Shown here: one piece after another, positions 28,984 through 35,577 of the stretch
Layout: every line of letters starts with the position of its first letter
Position numbering within the stretch: position 1 is the stretch's first letter
Origin: an uncultured Oscillospiraceae bacterium
GTDB lineage: Bacteria > Bacillota > Clostridia > Oscillospirales > Oscillospiraceae
Length of the DNA: 35,577 nt
Assembly: GCA_947629915.1 (NCBI GenBank)
Contig: CANRFN010000048.1
Coordinates: 1 to 35,577, forward strand
Reading direction: 5' to 3'
Made by a program: the position numbers and the translations under genes
Notes under the pieces: model-generated
The model's input: only the letters and a program-made list of their open reading frames with translations
What the model was told of the DNA's origin: nothing
Databases searched by the model: none

Positions 28984-31752
28984 ATGAAACAGCGTTTTCA
29001 CAGGTTTGCCGCTTGCATCGTCACTTTGGCGTTGCTCCTGATGCTCTGCCCAATGATCGGCAGTGCGGCGTCTTCGGTGGAGGACACATCTCAGAGAAAT
29101 CTCACCAGTATCGCAGACTGGCCTGTGGATCCGGCGGCAATTGGCGGCGAGGGCTTCCAGGCGGTTCAACCGATCAGTATTGGGGGAGCCACTGGTTCAT
29201 TGTCTGTAACTGTTCAGACAAGTGGGCTAGAGGGTGATTACGCTGGAAAGCTGTTCGGTTGCATGATCACTGGCCCCAATGGATACAGTACGGAAACAGC
29301 AGAACAAGCAGGAGTATCTGCTACCATAGACTCTCTTGAGCCTGGGGAGTATACCGTCACTTTGGTTCAAATTGCAGAACTTGGTGGATATACTTTGGTA
29401 GGCGTGACTGGCGATGGCACTGTAACTGTGGAAGCGGGGCAGGTTGCCTCGGTAGTCATTGTAATTACCTATGAGGCGGATCCGACATCCACACTGGATC
29501 CTTACTTTAATCCGGCACTTGGCCTTATTTCGGTCAAGGTGACAGCAGTCGGCGGAGGGGAAGAGGCAGCCAGCAAGAAATATACTGTTACCGTCTCTGG
29601 TGCGAATGGTTATAGTGAGTCAGGAGCTGTATCAAGCGGAGGGGGCTGGCTTGTGCCTCCTATGGAGCCAGGACAATACAGCATTTCTTTATATCCGGGG
29701 GATTTAGATATCCCAGGCTACACCTATAGCGTGTCCGGGGAAGGCACAGTAACTGTAGAGGCTATGGGGGAGGATAATTTTGTGGAATACGAAATTGTTG
29801 TCACCTATGAGCCAGAATCTACCCAGAACGCAGCGACTGGCGAAATCCAAGCTGCCTTTACGGTCACTGGACTGCCGGAAGAAGAATACGCCGATAAGTG
29901 GTACCATTTCATTCTCACCAATCCTGATGGTACCAGCGAAGGGTCACTGCTCGACTATAAATCTTCGTCTACCGTCCGGATAAGTGGTTTGACTCCAGGA
30001 GAATACGGATTGACTGTGGACCCAGAGTCTGCGGCGGTTGATGGCTACGACTACAGCGTGTCTGGTGATGGTAAGGTAACTGTATATCCAGAGCAGACTG
30101 CAACGATGAGTATCGTAGTACACTATGAGCTCAGCGCCACTCCGGAACCTACGCCAACTGCCACGGTAACACCGGAGCCTACGCCAACGCCTTCGGAGAC
30201 CCCAGAACCGGAGCCGTCTCCATCTGTTAGCCCAACGCCCAGCGCTACTCCTGAGCCTACACCATCCGCTACACCGGAGCCCACGGCGGAACCCACTCCA
30301 GAACCCACACCATCTGGCACGCCGGAGCCCACACCGACTCCAACTCCCACCCCAACCCCAACCCCAACCCCGACACCAACATCTACCCCTGTGCCCGATG
30401 CAGTCGCCTACATTGATGATCGGGACGAGAACATTGAGCTGCCGGTGCGCATGCTGGAAGAGATCGAAGATGTGGAGGACGCTGTGGTGGCTGTGCAGGA
30501 GCTTACCGATCGCCTGACCGAAGAGCAGAAGACCTCGCCGACCACCATAGACATTGCTACCCTGTATGCGGAGAGAGCAGCTGCCAAGACAGCGTTGATT
30601 GAGTTGGGTTCCGATGATGAGATCCTGATCGATGCTGCACTGCTGCATCGCGTAGAGGGCAATGTAAATCAGGCTGTGGATTCGGTACAGGAGGAGCTGG
30701 AGGACAACGGGATTGATGTCGCCCGCAAGATTTCCAAGACTGTTATCCTCGATTTGGGGGACAGGACCTCCTTTGTGGCCAAGATAGATCCGGATGTCCT
30801 CACCACCGATGTGGACAAGGTCCGGGTGGAGACAGACCGTTTTGCCATCACATTCAAGTTGGAAGACCTTGCTCCAGACCTGGATGAGATCCTGCGGTTC
30901 CAACTGGAAGAAGTAAAAGATGCCGCAAAACCCACTGGTGTGGATACCGTTTTGCTGGCTATGCCGAAGGCGGCTGGCGGCGGGAAAGGTGCCAACAGAA
31001 TGGCAGTGCGCCTCACGATGCCTCAAGGGGGAACCACCAACCCGGTCACCCTGTCCCTGTATGCCGATGCGGGCGAGAAGGCGTATGAGACTATGCTGCA
31101 GGACGAAAAGGCCACGCCCAGTAAGTACAATCCGGTGACGATTACCATCGATGGCAAGACCTCAAGTTCTGGTACTTACTCCACCACCATCAACGAGGTG
31201 GACTTCACGGACATCGAGGGCCTGAGTGCGGAGATGCAGGCTGCCATCAAGAACCTGGCTTCCAAGGGCGTCCTGGTGGGCACTACAGCAACCACATTCT
31301 CCCCATACGAGACCTTGACCCGGGGACAGATCGCCATCCTGCTGTCTCGTGTGCTGGGCCTCTACGATGAGAGGGCTACAACGAACTATACGGATGTGAC
31401 AAAGGCGAACTGGTACTATGTAGGGGCTGCCTCCTGCCAGAAGGCAAGTCTGATGAGCGGTGTTGGCGGCGGGAGATTCAACGGCGATGCGGTGATCAGC
31501 AAAGGCGAGATCATTGCAGCTGGCGGCAACGTGCTGATGCGATACATGGACTATGAGACGCCAGCCAACCTGGAACTGTATCTGGGACGTTACAGCGATG
31601 ACGTGCCTACCTGGGGCAGAGAGTCCATTGCGGTTGCTACACAGGAAAACATCGTGGTGTACCGTACAGACGGGCAGTTCCTGGCGCTTTCGGACATGAC
31701 CCGCGCAGATGCGGCAATTGTGATCAACCGGCTGTTCAGCAGGATTTGGTGA
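28984..31752 (+). CDS. Surface protein: Ig-like repeats, Thr-Pro stalk, pre-SLH domain, SLH repeats
   Basis: The 922-aa product has a signal peptide (1-28) and three Ig/SpaA-like beta repeats of about 100 aa (about 65-380). Each has the signatures 'GPNGYS', 'LEPGEYTVTL' and 'GDGTVTVEAGQ'. A long Thr-Pro-Glu-Pro stalk (about 385-472), the pre-SLH domain (about 473-735) and three SLH repeats (about 738-922, ending RLFSRIW) follow. The stalk would lift the beta repeats off the wall. ATG 28984 is preceded by TTTGGAGGTAGG, 45 bp after the kinase stop, so it is probably co-transcribed with the kinase. The Ig-like half is more AT-rich than the anchor half. Confidence 0.9.
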   Translation: MKQRFHRFAACIVTLALLLMLCPMIGSAASSVEDTSQRNLTSIADWPVDPAAIGGEGFQAVQPISIGGATGSLSVTVQTSGLEGDYAGKLFGCMITGPNGYSTETAEQAGVSATIDSLEPGEYTVTLVQIAELGGYTLVGVTGDGTVTVEAGQVASVVIVITYEADPTSTLDPYFNPALGLISVKVTAVGGGEEAASKKYTVTVSGANGYSESGAVSSGGGWLVPPMEPGQYSISLYPGDLDIPGYTYSVSGEGTVTVEAMGEDNFVEYEIVVTYEPESTQNAATGEIQAAFTVTGLPEEEYADKWYHFILTNPDGTSEGSLLDYKSSSTVRISGLTPGEYGLTVDPESAAVDGYDYSVSGDGKVTVYPEQTATMSIVVHYELSATPEPTPTATVTPEPTPTPSETPEPEPSPSVSPTPSATPEPTPSATPEPTAEPTPEPTPSGTPEPTPTPTPTPTPTPTPTPTSTPVPDAVAYIDDRDENIELPVRMLEEIEDVEDAVVAVQELTDRLTEEQKTSPTTIDIATLYAERAAAKTALIELGSDDEILIDAALLHRVEGNVNQAVDSVQEELEDNGIDVARKISKTVILDLGDRTSFVAKIDPDVLTTDVDKVRVETDRFAITFKLEDLAPDLDEILRFQLEEVKDAAKPTGVDTVLLAMPKAAGGGKGANRMAVRLTMPQGGTTNPVTLSLYADAGEKAYETMLQDEKATPSKYNPVTITIDGKTSSSGTYSTTINEVDFTDIEGLSAEMQAAIKNLASKGVLVGTTATTFSPYETLTRGQIAILLSRVLGLYDERATTNYTDVTKANWYYVGAASCQKASLMSGVGGGRFNGDAVISKGEIIAAGGNVLMRYMDYETPANLELYLGRYSDDVPTWGRESIAVATQENIVVYRTDGQFLALSDMTRADAAIVINRLFSRIW
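30136..30396 (+). repeat. Degenerate Thr-Pro-coding repeat tract, copy 1
   Basis: Short imperfect repeats (units such as ACTCCGGAACCTACGCCA, and a run of CCAACCCCAACC near 30340-30375) encode the T-P-E-P stalk. A stretch of about 100 bp here is almost the same as in the tract at 32671-33105, so the two stalks have exchanged sequence or share a recent origin. Such tracts vary in length by slippage. Confidence 0.75.
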
Positions 31753-31864
31753 TACACATTCTGCCGATACTGTGCGGTGAGAACGGCTGATAATCATTTC
31801 TATTCTCAAATCGACACGGCGGGAAACTGACAGCGTGGGGAAATACCAAACGGGAGGAACCAGC

Positions 31865-34480
31865 ATGAAACATTGTATTCACAGACTTGCCGCATGCATC
31901 ATCTCATTCGCCCTGCTTCTGACGTTCTGCCCGATGATGGGGAGTGCGGGTACCCACTTAACATCCAGTGCGTCCACACCGGGCCAGAACATTCAGTATG
32001 CACCGGAATCCGGGGGAGATCCTTCAACAGGAACTGGCTCGCTCCGGGTAATCCTGTACGGAGAAGGGGCCCCACCTGGAGCGGAAAGCGAAATATATAA
32101 TATCCAGGTAGCCGGCCCGAATGGATACATTACGAATCTCACGATACCTGGCTACGGCAGTATGACGGCGAGCAATTTGGAGCCTGGCGTATATACCGTG
32201 ACGGAAATTCGTTTTGCAGTTCCCGATGGCTACACGTTGGATATTCAGGGGGAAGGCTCTGTAACCGTAGAGGCGGGCCAGGAAGCCGAGATCCGTATTG
32301 TACACTATTATGGGCCGACACCTCCGGAATCAGCGCTGGTTGACGATCCAGTTGTCAGTCCAACCCCGTCAGAGGACGTAACAGATTCTCCGTCATGGGG
32401 CTCTCTCGATGTCTCCTATTCATGCGAGGTTGTTGGAAACGCGGTTTTGACTGTGGAGAACGAGATTCACATCACGGGTCCTGATGGGTACAGCCAGACT
32501 GTTCCCGGCGGAGCCACTGGTAATATGGGTTTGCAAGGCCTGACGCCTGGAGTATATACCGTGACCATGACAGGTGGGGATATCAGCGGTTATACGCGGG
32601 AGACTACCGGCGGAGGAGAAGTTGTTGTAGAGGCGGGAGAGGTTGCCTCTGTTTCGTTCTTCACCATATATACTCCAGAGCCAACCCCGGAACCATCGCC
32701 CTCAGATGAGCCTGCAGTGTCTCCACCACCCGTAGAGATGCCGTCTCAAGAGCCAAGCCCAACTCCTTCGGATGAACCGACACCAACTCCTATCGAGACA
32801 ACGGAACCGGAGCCTTCTCCATCCGATACCCCGATGCCCAGTGCCACTCCGGAACACACACCAACGCCTTTGGAGACTCCAAGACCCGCACCAACTCCCT
32901 CGGAGACCCCGGAACCGGAGCCGTCTCCATCTGCTACCCCAACGCCCAGCGCCACTCCTGAGCCTACACCATCCGCTACACCAGAGCCCACGGCGGAACC
33001 CACACCTGAGCCCACACCATCTGGCACGCCGGAGTCCACTCCGACTCCAACCCCAACCCCAACCCCGACACCCACACCCACACCCACACCTACCCGTTTG
33101 CCCGATGTGACTGTGTACATTGATGACCGGGATGAGAACATCAAACTGCCGGTGCGCATGCTGGACGAGATCGAGGATGCAGAGGATGCCGTAGAGGCGG
33201 TTCAAGAACTGGTTGATCGTCTTACACCGGAGCAGAAGTTGTCCCACACCGCTATCGATATCGCCACGCTGTTTGCCGAGAGAGCCGCTGCCCTCACGGC
33301 TGTGGTGGATACGAACTCCCAGGACGAGCTCTTGATCGATGCTGCTCTATTGCACCAGGTAGAGGAGACTGTGAAACAGGCCGCGGGAATGGTGGGCGAA
33401 GAGCTGGAGAACAACGGTGTGGATGTAGACCGCAAGCTGCCGAAGACCATCATCCTGTATGTGGGAGATAGGACTTCCTTTGTGGCCAAGATAGATCCGG
33501 ATGTGCTCACCACCGATGTGGACAAGGTTCGAGTGGAGACAGACCGGTTTGCGATCACCTTCAAACTGGAGGATCTGGCGGCGGACTTGAATGATCTGGC
33601 GGCAGATCAGGATGTGTACCTGCAATTCAAAGCGGAAGAAGTGGGTGACAGCGAGACCACTGCAAAACCCCAGATGCTTCTTATAGCCACGCCGAAGGCA
33701 GCGGGCAACAAGGCGGATAGCGGGAAGCTGGCTGTAAGGCTCACCATGCCGGAGGGCGGCATCACCAATCCGATCACCTTGTCTCTTTCTTCTGAGGCGG
33801 GTGAGAGCCAGTACCAGACTATGACGCTGAACGATGCGGCCACGCCCAGTAAGTTCAACCCGGTCACCATCACCATGGATAGCAAGACCATCACTTCTGG
33901 AGCCTATACCACAGAGACCAACGAGGTGGACTTCACGGACATCGAGGGCCTGAGTGCGGAGATGCAAGCCGCCATCAAAAATCTGGCTTCCAAGGGCGTC
34001 CTGGTGGGCACTACAGCGACCACATTCTCCCCGGAGGAGACCTTGACCCGAGGACAGATCGCCATCCTGCTGTCTCGGGTGCTGGGTCTCTACGATGAGA
34101 GGGCTACAACGGACTACACGGATGTGACCAAGGCAAACTGGTATTACGTAGGGGCTGCCTCCTGCCAGAAGGCAAATCTGATGAGCGGCGTAGGCGGCGG
34201 GAGATTCAACGGCGATGCGGTGATCAGCAAAGGCGAGATCATTGCTGCCGGCGGCAATGTGCTGATGCGGTACATGGACTATGAGACACCAGCCAACCTG
34301 GAACTGTATCTGGGACGCTACAGCGATGACGTGCCGACTTGGGGCAGAGAGTCCATTGCCGTAGCCACACAGGAAAACATCGTGGTGTACCGTACAGACG
34401 GGCAGTTCCTGGCGCTTTCGGACATGACCCGCGGAGATGCAGCAATTGTGATCAACCGGCTGTTCAGCAGGATTTGGTGA
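31865..34480 (+). CDS. Surface protein: Ig-like repeats, Thr-Pro stalk, pre-SLH domain, SLH repeats (paralogue)
   Basis: The 871-aa product has a signal peptide (1-27) and two Ig/SpaA-like repeats (about 55-155 and 180-270; '[10 protein letters not shown]', '[10 protein letters not shown]', '[12 protein letters not shown]'). A longer Thr-Pro stalk (about 272-412), pre-SLH domain (about 413-685) and SLH repeats (about 688-871, ending RLFSRIW) follow. It has one beta repeat fewer but a longer stalk than the upstream paralogue. ATG 31865 follows CGGGAGGAACC; a longer frame from 31835 is less likely. A strong terminator follows the stop. Confidence 0.9.
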   Translation: MKHCIHRLAACIISFALLLTFCPMMGSAGTHLTSSASTPGQNIQYAPESGGDPSTGTGSLRVILYGEGAPPGAESEIYNIQVAGPNGYITNLTIPGYGSMTASNLEPGVYTVTEIRFAVPDGYTLDIQGEGSVTVEAGQEAEIRIVHYYGPTPPESALVDDPVVSPTPSEDVTDSPSWGSLDVSYSCEVVGNAVLTVENEIHITGPDGYSQTVPGGATGNMGLQGLTPGVYTVTMTGGDISGYTRETTGGGEVVVEAGEVASVSFFTIYTPEPTPEPSPSDEPAVSPPPVEMPSQEPSPTPSDEPTPTPIETTEPEPSPSDTPMPSATPEHTPTPLETPRPAPTPSETPEPEPSPSATPTPSATPEPTPSATPEPTAEPTPEPTPSGTPESTPTPTPTPTPTPTPTPTPTRLPDVTVYIDDRDENIKLPVRMLDEIEDAEDAVEAVQELVDRLTPEQKLSHTAIDIATLFAERAAALTAVVDTNSQDELLIDAALLHQVEETVKQAAGMVGEELENNGVDVDRKLPKTIILYVGDRTSFVAKIDPDVLTTDVDKVRVETDRFAITFKLEDLAADLNDLAADQDVYLQFKAEEVGDSETTAKPQMLLIATPKAAGNKADSGKLAVRLTMPEGGITNPITLSLSSEAGESQYQTMTLNDAATPSKFNPVTITMDSKTITSGAYTTETNEVDFTDIEGLSAEMQAAIKNLASKGVLVGTTATTFSPEETLTRGQIAILLSRVLGLYDERATTDYTDVTKANWYYVGAASCQKANLMSGVGGGRFNGDAVISKGEIIAAGGNVLMRYMDYETPANLELYLGRYSDDVPTWGRESIAVATQENIVVYRTDGQFLALSDMTRGDAAIVINRLFSRIW
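32671..33105 (+). repeat. Degenerate Thr-Pro-coding repeat tract, copy 2
   Basis: This is the longer version of the stalk-coding tract, with alternating T-P-E-P and S-P-S units and a run of CCAACCCCAACCCCGACACCC-like DNA near 33045-33090. It matches part of 30136-30396 almost exactly. Confidence 0.75.
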
Positions 34481-34488
34481 TCAGACTG

Positions 34489-34533
34489 CGTGGGACTGCC
34501 AGCGGAGAGGCTGGCAGTCCCACGGCGGTTTTT
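34489..34533 (+). terminator. Rho-independent terminator after the second Ig-SLH gene
   Basis: A 15-bp stem (CGTGGGACTGCCAGC / GCTGGCAGTCCCACG) with a 6-nt loop is followed within 5 nt by TTTTT. It is homologous in sequence and position to the hairpin at 26337-26374. Confidence 0.85.
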
Positions 34534-34637
34534 GGGGAGAAGGACACAAGAACTATAATGAATTCGACATAATAGAAACAGAACGGTGAGGCCTGACGAC
34601 CAACAGAGCAGTTGCAGCTGAAGCTTGAGATAGGCGG

Positions 34638-34772
34638 TCATTCACCAAGCCAGACTCTATCGAACAGCCGATCATTGATGATGGCCGCTTCACCACGGGT
34701 CATGGTGGTGTCGCCATGGAACATCTTGTCTGTGTTCTGCGTGACGAGGTTTTCCCGGGTGGCCAGGGCGAT
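34638..34772 (-). pseudogene. SLH C-terminal remnant, inverted
   Basis: The minus-strand frame reads IALATRENLVTQNTDKMFHG, then DTTMTRGEAAIINDRLFDRVW, then a short tail to TGA. It aligns with the last SLH repeat of the four intact proteins ('VALNTRENILLYRTDGKFAE' ... 'EMTRGDVAIVIERLFSRIW'). It stops being open a few codons upstream, has no start or ribosome-binding site, and lies opposite to all neighbours. It is a fragment left by an inversion or by insertion of an SLH gene end. Confidence 0.8.
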
Positions 34773-34775
34773 CCA

Positions 34776-34812
34776 GGGCACCGGTCAGGTGCATGCCGCC
34801 TGACCAGTGCCC
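34776..34812 (+). repeat. Leader hairpin upstream of the kinase fragment
   Basis: GGGCACCGGTCAGG (34776-34789) pairs with CCTGACCAGTGCCC (34799-34812) with one mismatch and a 9-nt loop. It lies 23 bp before the kinase-fragment start and at the edge of the inverted SLH remnant, so it may mark the rearrangement or act as a terminator-like structure. Confidence 0.5.
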
Positions 34813-34834
34813 TGTATAAAAGAGGAGTGAGCAA

Positions 34835-35014
34835 ATGGAGACCATGTACCAGCCGGGAAGCGTAGTCTTTGAAGACTGGGTGATCCAGCGAAAAATCGGG
34901 TCCGGGGGATACGGCATTGTCTATGAGCTCAAACGGGACTACTACGGGGAGTACCATGCTGCCCTGAAGGTGATCGCCATCTCCAGGTCTGATTCCGAGG
35001 TTGAGAACTTGTGA
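34835..35014 (+). pseudogene. Truncated Ser/Thr kinase (N-lobe only)
   Basis: ATG 34835, well placed behind AGAGGAGTGAGC, opens a 59-codon frame. It encodes the kinase glycine loop ('IQRKIGSGGYGIVYELK') and the ATP-binding Lys strand ('HAALKVIAIS'), then ends at TGA 35012. Catalytic loop, DFG and the rest are missing. It starts directly with the kinase domain without a TM helix, so it comes from a different kinase type than the gene at 26488. The sequence switches at about 35010 into the tail of an SLH gene, so a deletion removed the rest. Confidence 0.85.
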
Positions 35015-35043
35015 TCCATCGCCCGTTCCGCAGAATTTGGTGA
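35011..35043 (+). pseudogene. Terminal codons of a lost SLH gene fused to the kinase fragment
   Basis: The frame GTG ATC CAT CGC CCG TTC CGC AGA ATT TGG TGA encodes V-I-H-R-P-F-R-R-I-W-stop. It lines up with the [14 protein letters not shown] ending of the intact SLH genes. It overlaps the kinase stop codon in another frame, placing the deletion junction at about 35009-35012. Confidence 0.7.
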
Positions 35044-35204
35044 CCGCTGTTCAGATAGCTGGGAGAAGGATAATTGAGGCCTGAACAACGATCTAAGAAC
35101 AGCAGAACTAACATCTCGCTGAACAATGGCAGCCTACTGCACCAGAATGCAGATCGCTATCCGCGACATAGTACAATGAGGAATACCATTTTGGGGGAAA
35201 TAGA

Positions 35205-35531
35205 ATGAAACAGCATATTCGAAGAATAGCCTCTTGTGTCCTGACTTTAGCATTGTTTCTGACGCTTTGCCCGATGATAGGAAGTGGGTCTAGCGGTTTT
35301 GATACGCAGCTGGGTATGGAGCGTGTTGGAACGGACTTACCTTTGCCTGATTTCATGGAAGGCAACCTTTCCCCCACTCAACCTGTAGTGGACCAAGCAG
35401 ATCGTTCCGTTGCGGTGGATCCCCAGTATCTGTTGGCACCGGAAGAACCTCCTCAATTGACAGGGTCTCTGACCATCTCCTTGAGAATCAGCGGTATTTC
35501 ATATCCTGGCTCGTCTGCACAGGGGATATGA
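35205..35531 (+). pseudogene. Truncated SLH-family surface protein (signal peptide and start of first Ig-like repeat)
   Basis: The 108-aa frame begins MKQHIRRIASCVLTLALFLT with the same signal peptide style as the Ig-SLH proteins ('LCPMIGS'). It reaches the beginning of the first beta repeat ('LTGSLTISLRISGIS') and then stops at TGA 35529, just before TTTTTTCAAAAAA. Intact paralogues run to more than 870 aa, so this copy is cut short by a frameshift, deletion or rearrangement; the window ends 46 bp later. ATG 35205 has TTGGGGGAAATAG upstream. An exported short peptide is possible but unlikely to be functional. The 190 bp before it show only a TACAAT -10-like box near 35172. Confidence 0.75.
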
Positions 35532-35577
35532 TTTTTTCAAAAAAGTACTCAAATTTGCCCCCTCAGCACGGTGATTG

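Noticed and set aside
34612..34803. A 63-codon plus-strand frame
   Set aside because: It is the shadow of the inverted SLH remnant on the minus strand.

Overview
The window reads as chromosome of a Gram-positive, fairly GC-rich member of the Clostridia (an Oscillospiraceae-like gut bacterium is my inference). The grounds are a Firmicutes-type EssC with FHA domains, WXG100 proteins, an EsaB/YukD ubiquitin-like protein, S-layer-homology (SLH) surface proteins, strong GGAGG ribosome-binding sites and sigma-A-like promoters. I see no rRNA, tRNA, CRISPR array or phage genes.

Region 1 (1-6360, all minus strand) is an accessory island. It holds a SLOG-SLATT-like membrane protein, an IscB RNA-guided nuclease with its upstream omega-RNA, and a two-TM potassium-type channel with TrkA/RCK-like domains and a C-terminal RyR domain. 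A roughly 190-bp MITE-like element has split the RyR domain; the lost C-terminal half can still be read downstream. The iscB omega-RNA scaffold starts within two bases of that original stop codon, so the predicted native guide is the 3' end of the channel gene.

Region 2 (6500-9850) holds a leucine-rich-repeat gene remnant between two terminators. It is followed on the minus strand by a type VII secretion (T7SS) cargo cassette: an EspG-like chaperone candidate, a WXG/LXG-like protein with an HExxH metallopeptidase domain, and a lipoprotein that may be its immunity protein. An XRE regulator lies upstream.

Region 3 (10143-21519, plus strand) is the T7SS locus: two WXG100-type proteins, an attenuator-like terminator, essC, a LytTR regulator with a degenerate receiver, a second EspG-like protein, esaB, four more small WXG-like proteins, a vWA-TM-FHA membrane protein and a PP2C phosphatase. 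Two intergenic regions carry LytTR-type direct repeats with identical spacing to an extended -10 box, suggesting autoregulation by the LytTR protein. EsaA, EssA and EssB, expected for a classical Firmicutes T7SSb, are not in the window.

Region 4 (21577-35577, plus strand) encodes four exported SLH proteins built on one shared C-terminal chassis (an unrecognised pre-SLH domain plus three SLH repeats) with interchangeable N-termini (BspA-like LRRs or Ig-like repeats), and a transmembrane Ser/Thr kinase with an extracellular propeller-like domain. The 3' part shows duplication and decay: an inverted SLH remnant, a kinase N-lobe fused by deletion to an SLH tail, and a truncated SLH protein. Kinase, phosphatase and FHA proteins together suggest that phospho-signalling links the cell surface to T7SS activity; this is inference.
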